Shown: positions 9,292 to 21,100 of the stretch, piece after piece | Numbering within the stretch: position 1 is the first letter of the stretch | How the letters are laid out: every line of letters begins with the position of its first letter | Source: Rhizopus arrhizus | Lineage: Eukaryota; Mucoromycota; Mucoromycetes; Mucorales; Rhizopodaceae | Direction of reading: 5' to 3' | NCBI GenBank assembly: GCA_024220505.1 | Contig: JAKZZE010000005.1 | Location: 1,262,501-1,326,500 of the forward strand | DNA length: 64,000 bases | Notes under the pieces: model-generated | The model's input: only the letters and a program-made list of their open reading frames with translations | Told to the model about the DNA's origin: nothing | The model's database searches: none | Translations under genes and position numbers: made by a program

Positions 9292-10726
9292 TAATCATCA
9301 GGGTTAACTGGATCAGGTATTTTAGGAATATTAGAATTTAACCAAGAAGTGGCTAATCCTGTTAAACCTATTCTTAGTTTAGGCAAAATGTCAAGTCCTA
9401 AACAAATGGGAACATCACTGCTAAAATCAAACACTTCAAATTCATATGACAAACGGATTTGGTTATAATAAACAGTAAGATTTATTATGCCTAACCGGCT
9501 TACAGTACTTGAACTATTATGTCCTAACTTGATCGATCCTGGATTAGGTGTTGGAACTAAACCAAGTGCCGAACAGAACGAAGGAGACACACACGAAAAA
9601 GACGAACCGGTATCAATCATGGCCCATGTTTTGATGTGCTCTATAATAATAGGAACATAAAGCGTATTAGTGTTTGAAGGCGCTTTAGAAAAGATGTGAT
9701 GTGTAATGTACTTACAGGCCTGAGCAGCTTCAGCCACAGTAAGGGCTTCCGCAACATCAATGTCCATATCATCCGACGAATCGGGAACAGGAACAACGGG
9801 ACCAGCAGCATCAGTCTTGCGACCGGGAGAAGCATCACTACTACTCGAAGCAGCAGTGGCAGAAGAGCCAACAGAAACAGAAACATCGTTACCAGAAGAG
9901 GCAACGGAAGGCAAGGAAGAAGCAGGGGATCGACTCATTGCTCGAAACATGTGAGAAGATCCGGCAGAATCGTCAGCCAAGGAACCGGTTGAACGGCCCT
10001 TTCCTTTGCATCGGTGACCAGGACGCCAGTTGTCAGCACCACAAGAGCGGCACGGACGTCCCAAACCGGAAGGTTGGTTTCTTGGATTCCACTGAGAGGC
10101 AGCAGAACCAGAGGAGACATCATCTTGGGCTGAACCCGAAGAAGGAGAAGAAGAGGAAGCTTTCTTCATAGCACGACATTCATCGTTGCTATGGTTGTTG
10201 GTCTTGTGGAAGCTGCAATACTTCCTAGAAACCTTTGGATAAGGTGAAGCACGAACAGCAGAACCAGAGACAAAAGCAGAAGATCTCTTCCGACCAGAAG
10301 AAGAAGAGTCATTGACCATCGAAGGGCCAGCAGAAGTGTGAGCAGCGTTAGCCACTTTACGAACTTTGTACAGCGAATGGTACAAAGTCTTGGCCAACTT
10401 GACAATGTAGTCGACCGATTCTTTTTCCGCGTCCGTACAATTGGCTAAGGACACGACCACCTTCTTGTAGATGTCGGCCTGAAGACCGATCAAAAAGCAA
10501 CGAGTCAAGACACAGCGATCTTGGATCTGTGCCAAGCGACGGAGGTTGTTGAAACGTTCAACGTACTGGTCAACAGTTTCAGCAGCAGTCATGGAGATGC
10601 GTAACAACTCCGTTGTAGACGTGGCTTTTTCTTCAGCCGATCCAACACCATAATGGCTAGTAAAAGCCTTTTTGAACTGACTCCACGTATGGACATCCTC
10701 TTTTTCTTGGTACTCATCAAGCCAAG
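9292..10726 (-). pseudogene. Inverted Gag C-terminus plus protease of element II
   Basis: Minus-strand open frame between Tc1 copies A and B. It starts WLDEYQ, continues the gag core (VDQYVERFNNLRRLAQ), and has a Ser-rich linker and a chromovirus zinc knuckle CRSCGADNWRPGHRC. It ends with a protease containing MIDTGSSFSC and then the short linker that precedes RT in these elements (NPDDY). It runs opposite to the rest of element II. Its right edge (10726) matches in frame with the gag N-part at 7657, while its left edge (9292) does not match the RNase H side. The segment was thus inverted, and RT was lost at the other junction. Confidence 0.85.
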
Positions 10727-10728
10727 TA

Positions 10729-12358
10729 CAGTAGCGGACAAAACTGGTGCACAAAACTTTTTTTTAGCTTTTAACTACCATTACCTGCTCATGGTAATTG
10801 CAATAGTCATGAAACTGTACTAGAAGGAGGATATACTAGTCATTGTAATCTATGTATGTTCTAAGCATGACATTGTTAAAACTGAGCGATAAGCGTGCTT
10901 TGAATTTATAAAATCTTATATTTTCTAAAAACCGCAAAAGTGGCTAAAATCTTAGACTTTATATAATCATCTCATCTCTTGATATCATCGGATGTTCTTC
11001 TTTGCATATGCTAATAATATGCGTGTATATCATTTTCAATAAAAGAACCCGGCTCTTTAACTACTCTTTTCCAAAGATCATCGACCCTTTTTGATCTAGT
11101 GTCGTATCATCATACCTTTGCCATCAATTGCCACCTGGCATGCTTAAGCGGACTTAGGCCGGGATTAGTGGCGGCTAAACTTGTAGCACAGAAGCGCTGT
11201 TATCAAATATTGAGTTTGTGACATGCGTCGACTTGTGCCTTGTGTCATTGTCATACTGAAACGAGAGATTACGACGTTTTAGACCACTATACGCTAGGCT
11301 TTTGTGGTATGAAGTAAGCGAAATATATGTGTATATTTATGAGTTCATTATACCATCATATACTTGACACACATATTCCGGTCCTCAATATATAATACAG
11401 CCTTAAAACATAACAGAGCAGCCAGCATGCTTCATTGTTTGATCACCGTGAAAAAATCGCTCAGGTTGCTCGACTTGCTTTCAATATTAGTGTATACTAC
11501 CTGCATCCATAATGTTCATATTTGCTTCATTGCTAAAGATAGCAGACTTCCAGCCCTCTATTGTATACAATGGCTTGTCGTGATACCACATTCATCGCTT
11601 TTTCCGGCTAATACAGCTGATGAAATTCTTCGATTCCTTACTTCCAGACTCAAAATCTAGCTTCCTACAGTGCCTTCAGACTGACAATTTGCTAATACTG
11701 TATCTTAAGGTCCTCGAAATGTGCTGAGCATCAGAAACTGTGTGTAACGGACCTTGTCCAAGCTTTAGGTTGGTGATTGAGCTAGTAACTTTTCAGACTA
11801 AAAGCGGGAGACCTTCATGATCACAAGACATTAAGTTTCTTTCTTCCCTCTTTCTCCTGTTGATTGTCCATTTAGAGATCCTTGTTACTCTAGAAATATC
11901 TGCTGTCGTACGAACTAGGCGTGTTCGAGATCTCAGAGTTTCGTTTTTACAGTTGCTTATTTTCTTAAACATATAAGGCTAGTACTTTGTTATAGTGAAT
12001 AGGGTAAAAACAAAAGGGGGGATTCAATGGGAAATACAAAATAACTACGGTTTTATATATTTTTTAAGAGCTACTAAAATTCACTAATATGCGGTGGAAT
12101 CTGAAAGCAAACGGGAGAGATATGGGGAAAATTGAAAGAAGGCTAGACAAGCACCACATTTTTGGCGAAAATTGAAATATGCAAAAAATCACTAAAAATG
12201 ACCTTATGCCTGGGGGATGTCCGGTACAGTTCCGGTTTACATAACATAATGTATATTTTGGACTGTCTTTCAGATGGTATATGCCACAAAAGTCGCAGAC
12301 ATATGGCGGAGATACAATGTTGATTTTAATTTTTGTGCACCAGTTTTGTCCGCTACTG
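10729..12358 (-). mobile_element. Tc1-like transposon copy B (1630 bp)
   Basis: Same family and length as copy A but in opposite orientation; TA at 10727-10728 and 12359-12360. The decayed transposase reads on the minus strand. Left and right host flanks come from non-adjacent parts of element II (gag C-part and RNase H end). The copy therefore marks a rearrangement junction rather than a simple insertion. A and B form a 1.6-kb inverted repeat around a 1435-bp spacer. Confidence 0.9.
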
Positions 12359-12360
12359 TA

Positions 12361-14053
12361 TATCAAGAAGCAAGTTGTTCCAAATGCTGCCATGCTTGTT
12401 TGGTTTGAAACAATTTTCGAATATTCATTTGATATTGTTCATTGTCCTGGCATTAAGAATATTATCCCAGACGCACTTAGTCGTTTATTCCCAGATGACA
12501 ATAAACTGGAGGGGGGTAACAATGTCAACAATGTTGCCATCTACAATATCCGTGGTAAAGAAAAAGAAAAAAGAAAACCAACTTTTAAAGAAAAATCTAA
12601 AAGTTATGAAACACAAACATATGCAGTCACTTCTGCAACATCATCATCATCATCAAAACCCTTATTGCATCGCGCTTTGCAATATGAAGATTATATCACA
12701 CCTCCTCCTGAGGAAAGAAAAGATATAATATTGAAGGCTCACTTATTAGGTCATTACGGAATTAAAGCCATAGAACAAACCATTCATGGTGATAATCTCC
12801 ACTGGACTAATTTACGTCAAGATATTCAGGATGTCATATCCAAGTGTCATGAATGCAAAATGTTTAACATTGCCAAAACAGGTTATCATCCCCCTAGAAG
12901 TATCCTACCTGACGGACCTCTAGATCATTGGGTTATGGACCTCGGCACTTTTAATATAACATCTACGAGCGGAAATAATTTCCTTCTTGTCATGGTTGAT
13001 TTATTTTCTCGCTTTACTATCTTGAAAGCCATTCCTGATAAACAAGCTCTTACTATTGCCAAACAGCTTGTTGATATCTTCTGTACATTCGGCTGGCCTA
13101 AGGTCATCGCTAGTGATAACGGAAAAGAGTTTACTGCTACCATCGTTACTGAACTTATTAATAACAGTGGTATCGATAAGAGAGTGTCTAACCCTTTTAA
13201 TCCCCTTGGTAACTCAGTCAATGAAGCATTTGTAGGAATTGCTAAAAAGACTATCGTTAAACAGTTACAAGGAAGAAAAGAAGATTGGGATCTATATGTA
13301 CCTGCAACCCAATATGCTATGAATCTGAAATATTCCAGACTTCATAAGAGTAGACCATACACAGTAATCTTCAATAAAGTACCAAATGATATGAAAGATT
13401 ATTCTCATATTAAATCCACTCTTAGAAGTGATGCTGTAGATTCTAAAGCAATAGAAAACAGACTTAAATATGCTACCGAAGTTGTTATCCCTGCTCTGGC
13501 TAAACGCATTAAGGAAACTCAGGATGTAGACAATGCATATTTTATGAAAACAAACAAAATCGTTCATACACCGTTTCCACTCCATAGTGAAGTCATCATT
13601 AAAAATGTGAACAAGGAAAACAAAACTGATCCGCATTATGAAGGACCTTTTTACATAAGTGGAATGACAACTAATGGCAGTTACATATTAGTTGATAAAC
13701 AAAATAACCTCTTATCAAGAGATGTACCCACTTCACACTTAAAACTTATTGCATTACCCAGTAATAAAAGTGCAGAATCAATCAATGACCAACATTATGA
13801 GATTCAAGCAATTATACAACACAAAGGAACTCCAGGTAATTACCAGTATCTTGTTCATTGGAAAGGATACGATGATCCTACAGATTACACTTGGGAACCT
13901 ACTTCTAGCTTCGATGATCGATCTTCAATTGAAACATATTGGGCTCGTCGTCAAGCAGGTAACAATACTGCTGTCTCAAAGAAAGCAAGACTACCTAAAC
14001 GTACCGTTCCTACTCGTGATCATTACAGTAGAAGAAAGAGATCAAGACGTTAA
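12361..14053 (+). pseudogene. RNase H end, integrase and chromodomain of element II
   Basis: Open frame continuing from the TA of copy B. It encodes the end of RNase H/connection (HCPGIKNIIPDALSRL), an HHCC finger (HLLGHYGIKA ... CHECKMFN) and the integrase core. Catalytic residues are D in VMDLGTFN and D in SDNGKEF. The place where the third catalytic residue is expected reads NSVNEAF, so E is present in that motif. A chromodomain (VHWKGYDDPTDYTWEP) and a basic tail follow. RT and most of RNase H are missing upstream, so the protein is not functional as a Pol. Confidence 0.85.
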
Positions 14054-14280
14054 ATTGTCTAAGTAGTTGACCGTCTTTTTCCCTAAGACAATTTTTCCTA
14101 AAGAAGGTTTTTTTTACTATCAGGTTTTTATGACAACTTACTACTACGATCTATCCTCAATTATACTATGTCTAATTATCTACCCTATGATCATTACCGC
14201 ACTTATTGTGTATGACCTTTGCTCATTTCTGAATCTTCACTTTTCCTTTTTACCGTTTGCTTCAAACTAGAAGGGGGCAA

Positions 14281-14704
14281 TGTTGTATCCACACAACTAG
14301 TAAAGTGAACATTCATGGATAAACGGGAGATCTCCGCAATAGCCAACTCTGCCCTGTTGTCCCTATCGGCGTTCCCACGACTATATCGGAACCTGATTAT
14401 AACAACGGCAGTTCAATCCAATTTTATTCGATAATTATCGTTAGATCAATAATTTATCTACTTCATTGTCCCTTGATTCGTCAAGAAGACAGCGGCTATT
14501 GATTATCTACTATCTTTCCTTTATCTTCCCATCCTTCCCACATTATTCTTTTAACCGATCAATTGAAATAGCGGTAAAGATCCAGACATCCAAAAAGTAT
14601 AAATAGCCTCAAATGTTTTTATTAATAAAGCAACATATAATCTTTAGTTTCACAACTATTGTCTTTTTTAGTTTTTGTCTCTTATTTTAATACTTGGCAA
14701 AACA
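14281..14704 (+). repeat. 3' LTR of element II
   Basis: 424 bp from TGTTGTATCC to GGCAAAACA, directly preceded by the polypurine tract AGAAGGGGGCAA (about 14269-14280). A TATAAATA box is at 14599-14606. The last 31 bp recur at 6932-6962. Downstream the Tc1 element H resumes. The 14054-14268 stretch between integrase stop and polypurine tract holds nothing recognisable. Confidence 0.85.
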
Positions 14705-15421
14705 AACTGAATGTAAAGCATTAATGGCCGATTGATACGACATAGGGTGTCCAAGCTCCTCCAACTTCATTTGAACATCCTTGGCAGTCTTCCAATAACC
14801 CGTGAGTACTTGTCTCTTCATGTATCGACGCGTTGATTTTGCCACAATGCTCGATTTATCTCCGCTTTTACGTATTCTATTATGCTTCCAGTTATTTGCA
14901 CACCTATTAACGGTATTTCTATGCACTCAAACTCGTTTCCCAATGACTGTGGGGTCAACGCTATCTTCCAATAGTGGTTTGATACTGTTTTGAACATCGA
15001 ATGGAACCGTTTTGGGTATTTCTAATGATGGATAGACACTGGCGATGTATGATGCGTTTGGGTAAAGTAGGAAAGAAAGAAAAAAGGAAAATAATTGCAA
15101 AAAAGTTTATTTTAAGATCCCCAGTGTGACTACATACTCCACAGACTAATTTATATCTGCTGGAATGGCCTCAGTCCGGGCATATAGTGTCAAACCCACT
15201 TTTATTTTAAAAGTCAAAAAACTGCACCAACCGACCTCCGCTTTTTTCTGGGCGCGCTTTAAGTGTATACTCAGCTACTGACTTTGAAATTTTTGTCAAT
15301 AAATTATAATAGTATTAAATTTGTTTGGTTCAAGTTTCATAATGTTTGCTATAAAACTGACAGACCTATGCTCTTATTTCCGAAAAATTAGGTTAGGTTG
15401 GTGCAGTTTTTTGACCCACTG
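14705..15421 (-). mobile_element. Tc1-like element H, right part, truncated by element II
   Basis: Plus-strand right end GGTTGGTGCAGTTTTTTGAC...CACTG followed by TA (15422-15423). A second copy of this end motif lies in opposite orientation about 200 bp inside (15194-15218), an internal repeat like that of element E. The minus strand from about 15020 to 14705 encodes the N-terminal HTH half of a Tc1 transposase (NTVNRCANNWKHNRI, then YQSAINALHSV) with at least one stop codon. Element II interrupts it at 14704/14705. The other half is outside the window or lost. Confidence 0.75.
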
Positions 15422-15423
15422 TA

Positions 15424-16704
15424 TTTCTTTATAAACCACTTATATTGCTTTATATACTTCTTTATCGACCATTCATATTGCAATAAATATTGCTTTATAT
15501 ACATAAAAAAATAGGGATTTTGTTTATAAAAAATAGCTTTTTTTTTATTTGAATAAAATAATAATAACAAAATATGACATTTCTTTGCTTAGCGTTTTAG
15601 CAGTGTACTTGACTTACCTAATGTCACCAGAATAGCAGCATCTAATCTAAAAATACATCAATTAGTCTCGTGGAACTCAAAAGGTTCTCAAAAGAAAAAA
15701 AAAAAAAAAAAAAAAAGCCAAGCTCAAGGATTCAAAGACACAAGGACTCAAAGGCACAAGGACCTGGGTAATTAAAGCAAAAGAAGGAAATACATCAGTA
15801 CTTAAGAACCAAAGTAAAAACCAGGAAAGAAACAGAAAGAGGCCAAAGCAGAGCAGCACTCATCTATAATGATTATTAGCTATCGTGTATATATCGTAAA
15901 ACCAATAGTACCTTTCTTTAGATAGACAAGGGGAAGAAAACTTGCTGAGCTTTTACCAATAAGTAAAAAAAAGGAAGCAGACATCTATAATAATTATTAG
16001 CTATGAAGGATATGTAATAAAAGTAATAGTACCTTTCTTTAGATGGGCTAAGAGAAAAACCTTGCTAAGCTTTACCAACAAGTAAAAAAAAAGGAAGCAG
16101 AACGCATCTATAATAAATATTAGTTATGGAGTATATAGTAAAAGTAATAGTACCTTGCTTTAGACGAACCACGAGATAAAAGAAGAAAAAAAGACACCAG
16201 CCAAGCTTATACCAACAAGTAAAAGAAGAAGCAACTATAATCCTGGGAAAAAGACTTTATAAAGACAATTTAAACTATAAAGAAAGCAACCAACACAACT
16301 TTACTAAAGTACAAGTACCATTAGAGCAATAATAGAGTATATATAATATTTAGAACTTACCTTTCAGAAAAGATTTTTTTTTAAAAAAAAAAGGAAAAAA
16401 AAAAGGGAAAAAAAAGTACTTTTTTTATAGCTTCATTTTACAAGTGTTACAATTATTCAGTATCAGTAAATTCTAATAACCATGAAAGCTCGTTTCAACT
16501 GCATTTTTTAACATAGTTCAGCTATTAAAATATTCAAAAAGCTTGTTTATATATTGTTAGACTTATTCTTTATTTAAATTTAACATCTTCAACCCTAATA
16601 GTGTTTTTTTTTTTTCTTTTTTTTTTTAAAAAAAAAGAGTACAAAATAAACTGAAGAATATAAAAACAATGTAGCACATTCTTCTTTATACTTTATTTTA
16701 AAAA
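15424..16704. other. AT-rich spacer with poly(A) tracts upstream of the 16705 gene
   Basis: No open reading frame with protein-like composition. It holds a 22-base A-run near 15693-15714, several A/T homopolymers, and the tandem repeats annotated separately. Immediately upstream of the Met at 16705 is an A/T-rich leader. This is probably the 5' flank and promoter of the next gene and possibly the subterminal part of the tnp2-type transposon. Confidence 0.5.
15861..16225. repeat. Three imperfect tandem repeats of about 122 bp
   Basis: Units start at 15861, 15982 and 16105, each opening CATCTATAATRATTATTAG or a close variant. Each contains AGTAATAGTACCTT and ends in a purine-rich CAAGTAAAA...GAAGCA block. 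Spacing is 121 and 123 bp. They lie about 500 bp upstream of the 16705 gene. CACTA-group transposons carry subterminal repeats bound by their accessory protein, so these may play that role; this is inference. Confidence 0.75.
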
Positions 16705-18002
16705 ATGTCTAGACGCGTCGCTACACCCATCAACGTTCCCAGCAATGCCCCAAAAAGGGCAAGAGTTTCTTCAAATATCGCTGGATCATCATCCACTGTT
16801 GTTCCTTCTTCCTCTTCTCTTTTCCCTGCTCCTGCTCCTGTTCCCGCTCCTGCTCCTGTTCCCGCTCCTGCTCCTGTTCCCGCTTCTGCTCCTGTTCCCG
16901 TTTCTGCTCCTGTGGCCGCTCCTGTTGCAACGTTTGGTAGCCATACTGGTGCAGAGGCTATTGGAGCAGCCTCTAGTTTCACACCAGAGATGATGGCTGC
17001 CCAAATGCAGTTTTTTGCTCAAATGTGGCAACAGCAACAGCAGCAGCAGCAGCAGCAGCAACATCCAGTTCAACAGCCACAGCAAGGGCAGCAGTATGTT
17101 TCTGTGGCTGAGATCAACAAGATCAAAAAGCAGTGTAGTGTAAGCTAAAAATTAAAGTATCAATTAGTAAATTCAATTTAGTAACTTTATTTCTTAATTT
17201 TTTCACTTACATTATAGGATCACATAGCTGATCACTACCGTGAATACTTGGTTGGCCGTGGCATCAAGTTTGATACGCTCAAGTCCATCACCGACAAGGC
17301 CAACAGAAAAGTAAAAAATCTGTTGCGCGATGAAGTCAGGAAGCACCAACGCTTCAATTGCCTGACTGATTCGCAGATATTCACCATGATTAGAAGTAAG
17401 TTCTATTACATGGTGGGTAAGGCAAATGGGAAAGCTGTGGCGACACCAACGTCAGCCTGCCGCAGCCGCGTAAATGCAGTAAGTACTTGATATTCAAAAA
17501 ATCATAATATAAAATGCCTATAATACTTATATCAATACTTTATGATAGAAACTCCTTAACAGGAGGACTGCTTACAACGCCAACGCAGAAGCATACCACG
17601 CCCGGTTCCCATTTGCCGAAAAGATCTTGACGGTTGCTTGGACCTCTGATGAGGAGGATGGCCCAGAAGATGAAGATGGCCGTACATTTATTGTCAAGCG
17701 GCCATCATTCAGAAGTGAAAGAGTAAGTATAACATATCAATAAACCTCTTTTTCTAATATACCTTAATTGCCTACAGGTAGTGGAATTCCACAAAGAGCT
17801 GCAGAAAGGGCACAAAGACTTGTTAAAGAAAAAAGGGGCTCCACCAGCTATTAGAAGAAGAATAGAAAATGTTGAGGTGGAGTTCCCTGATAAGCTCGAC
17901 CATGAGTATTACCCTTCCTGGGCTTTTTCTTCCCCTGCTCTTGGCTTTCCAACTTCTGTTTCTGGTTCTTCCTCCTTTGCCGCCGTCAACCCAATGCCAT
18001 AG
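16705..18002 (+). CDS. Four-exon gene, probable accessory protein of the adjacent tnp2 transposon
   Basis: Predicted spliced CDS: 16705-17139, 17218-17478, 17549-17722, 17778-18002, giving 364 aa. All three introns (78, 70, 55 bp) begin GTAAG, end AG and are phase 0, and the joined frame is open, which strongly supports the model. The N-terminus is low complexity: Ser-rich, then alternating Ala-Pro repeats (about residues 33-75), then a Gln run (about 110-125). The C-terminal 200 residues are charged and globular (EYLVGRGIKFDTLKSI; later FAEKILTVAWTSDEEDGPEDEDG and RPSFRSERVVEF). I know no domain name for it. It converges with the tnp2 transposase, with 190 bp between stop codons, and CMC elements often encode a second DNA-binding protein. 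An AATAAA is present near 18064. Confidence 0.75.
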
Positions 18003-18192
18003 GCATCCACTTTTTTTTTTTCCTTTCCTTTTTGTTCCTTGTTTTGTTGTCGTTTTTCAAATTGAATAAACATTTGTTAAAAAAAAAAAAGCTAGTCTAT
18101 TGAATGATTCTTTAGTAAAATATGTAATAAAATAAAAATAATAATAATAATATCGATAGATAAATGAATGATTTAATGGTTTTGCATATTTG
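18003..18192. other. Short 3' intergenic region between convergent genes
   Basis: 190 bp between the two stop codons, T-rich then A-rich, with AATAAA-like signals for the plus-strand gene. No further feature is visible. Confidence 0.5.
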
Positions 18193-21100
18193 TTACATAT
18201 AAATTTTTCTTGGAAGAGAGAGAGTGAGGATGTGGTTATCGATGTATGATTTGACAGCAACAGGGTTATAAATTCGATGAATTGGAAGTATGCTAAGTCT
18301 TGACACTGGTTCATATTGATTCTTCCACACTTGGATGCCAGTACCATCGAAGGTGGGGAAATGCTGGGTCGCATGGCTGTACCAATTGACAAATGCAAAG
18401 TAATGAGTCATATTGTTAAATGAATGTGTGAAAAGATATGATATTTGACCAATGCGCAGTTGATTGTCGACAATGGCCTGAATGAATGATGAAGGTGATG
18501 ATGAAAAGGAATTGTTAATTGCTGGCTGATAAAGTTGTCCAAGCAAAGTGATATTTTTAAATGAATGTATAGTAGTATCGATGTATGTATTAGTTGCATA
18601 GGTGTAGATATAATAGGCTTTTAAAGCTTCATAATGTTCATGGCATATAAGGTGTGTTTTTTTGTTGTATTTTAAAGGATAGGAGGTTGGTGGCAGAGGC
18701 TCACTACCAGTAATCGTCGAATTGAATAAACTAGGCCCGTCTATGAAACGAGAGTAGTCAAATGGCGTTAAACCACTCTCATCACTCGTAACCTCGCCTA
18801 TCTTTTCTATAGATTTCACTAATAGGAGCATGTCATTGTTGGTTGTGTTAATGAATGAATGTAATGAGTGTATGAGGTCTTGTGTATGAACATTTTGGAT
18901 AAACATAATTGCATAGGTTGTTTCGAAGCCTGTCTTAAAATTAATGTTTATATTTTTTATGTTACCATTAAGGCGTTCGAAACCATAAAGCCAAAAGGCA
19001 TAAGAAGGACCAAAGTCCAAAAAGCATTCCTTGAGATGCATATGCATGTGCATGTTTGGTGTTGCCATAGAGTTTCCATATAGTCGAACACAAGTCTTGC
19101 CAAAATTTTTAAAGAGTGAATGGGCTATGTCTATGTCTTCATTTGTAACAAGGGGCCCAGTGACCAATTTCACCGCTTCAACGTACAGCATCCAATTGTC
19201 AAAGTGCTCTCTTGCCAGTTTCTGTTTCAAGAGAAATGGCGACAGCACAACGCACCACGTTCTCCACTCGTCTAATTTCATGTTACTGAAACAACTTTCA
19301 ATCTTGGCTTTTTTTTTTTAAAAAAAAAATAATTGTTAGCTTGAACATGAATTAAAGTTTTTTATATTTGTTACATACAGTAGGTGAAAAAATACGAGCA
19401 ACCTTTTGGCAAAATCGACTTTTTTCGCTATATCAAAAGGTGCGTGCCAACTACCGGCATGTGACTCCTATGGTATATTTTCGGGGTCATGTGTCTTGAA
19501 ACAGTAAAGGTCTCATGCAGTAATACTGGAATTTGAGAGAGAGATAAGAATGCGAATTTAAAAATTTAACTTCCGACCAGCTTAAATTATGTATCGTATT
19601 CATATGTTTACATTTAAGTCAACAAAGAACATATCGGAAGACTATATAGCGTACTTGTATGGAACTGTGAGCGTTCCTCATTGTATCCATATAAAAGCAA
19701 GTGCAACTTCAAGAGCCCTTGGTTTCTTTTTTTTTGCTCAATTTCTCTCACTACTTCTCACCATCATGCCTAAATCTATACCAATGGAAAAGCAATCCAG
19801 AAATAGAAGGTATATCACTGAATAGCATGAAGCTAGAGGATATCACAGATAAATATTACGTTCATTCTCACACAGTTAAAAGGTATACTAGGAAGCTTTT
19901 TCCATGAAATTCACATCTGTCGGCTGGAAGACATGCTATTGTCTATTATGCCATGAAGCACTATATCGAACTGTGTATTATTACTGGTCATCGAACAATA
20001 GCGAAAAAGCTATTCAGGGAGTTAGGTAAGTTTGGTTACTTGTTCATGTACCGTTCAGGAGTAAATGCGCTGAGATCCATAAAGTGCCACCGAGAGCTAA
20101 AAAAAAGAAGGCATTTTTAAAAAAGGATCCTTGAAAAAAGCAGATGACCTGAGCAAAAAGGCATCGCAACTGGTCAAGTCAATAGTAACGACCAGCAGCG
20201 TTCTCAGCTGAAGCAAAGATTAGCATCTAGTGATCAGATGGAGTAAAATAGTATAGAGTAGTATAAAATGACATTTTGCTCCCTCATCACATCGACATTA
20301 CAGTAAAGCACAGCAGCCGTAGGACCAACATATGCGGTCACATAGCTAATCAGGGACCAGCATAGACATGTCAGCTTTATGGTAGTAACATAAACTCAAC
20401 GACTTGTCTGCATATACTTAGCATTATTTACATTAATACGTTAGAGTACCATTATTTGAAGACGTCTGATGTATACCTTCAGAGTGATAGCGGCGTAAAG
20501 TATAAATTAAAATTCATAGCTGTATAGGTATGCGGTATCAGTGTAAGGTATATAAATTATTGGTATGCTCAAAGTCTGGATTTAAATCATATAAAGCATG
20601 TTTAGCATCAGCTCAAACTTAATCTGACACCACATGAAGTCGGAGAAAGAGGTGTCAAAAAGCTTTAGCCATTTGTGGATGTAGAGCGAAATAAACTCAA
20701 TGCAAATGCTTGCAAGAGGCACATCAATAGTATGCCAGCCAAAGTAGAAGTACTATTTAAAGCAAAGGGAAGATATAGAAATATTAAATAAACATAGCGA
20801 ATTTTGAAAAATCATCATTGGCTTTTTTTATGACTGTCTTTCCCTTTTTAAAAAGCTTGTACTTCAAGTACAGTCAATCTCTTTAGTGCGTTATATGTAT
20901 CTTTGTTGCCTTAATTAGTTTGTGAGATATCAAAGCTCTGGCGAATGTACACACGAAAAAAAAAAGATATGAAGGCAAATCGAACAGAGGTTGCTCGTAT
21001 TTTTTCACCTACTGTACATCTAGATATCTTGCAGTATTGAGAAGGAATGATAACTGAGCTAGATTCATCAGCCATTGCCTTGAAATCATTTACAGTGAGC

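Larger units (their letters stand above)
6932..14704 (+). mobile_element. Chromovirus II: rearranged, RT-less Ty3/Gypsy element carrying two Tc1 copies
   Basis: Plus-sense element whose 5' LTR is reduced to its last 31 bp (6932-6962), cut by chromovirus I; the 3' LTR is 14281-14704. The host sequence is split into gag N-part (plus), gag C-part plus protease (minus, inverted) and RNase H end plus integrase and chromodomain (plus), separated by Tc1 copies A and B. Reverse transcriptase is absent. The whole element is inserted in Tc1 element H, whose transposase is cut at 14705. It cannot transpose by itself. Confidence 0.88.

Noticed and set aside
15861..16225. Possible CRISPR-like array
   Set aside because: Only three imperfect adjacent 122-bp units without unique spacers, in a eukaryotic context.
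16698..17085. Antisense ORFs opposite exon 1 of the 16705 gene
   Set aside because: Repetitive Gly/Ala/Glu or Arg-Ser translations are produced by the Ala-Pro and Gln codon repeats; the plus-strand gene has splice sites and frame continuity.
20911..21017. C-terminal 36 residues of the 480-codon ORF beginning near 22353
   Set aside because: They are read-through into the end of Tc1 element G; the true gene leaves this frame at the intron donor at 21017.
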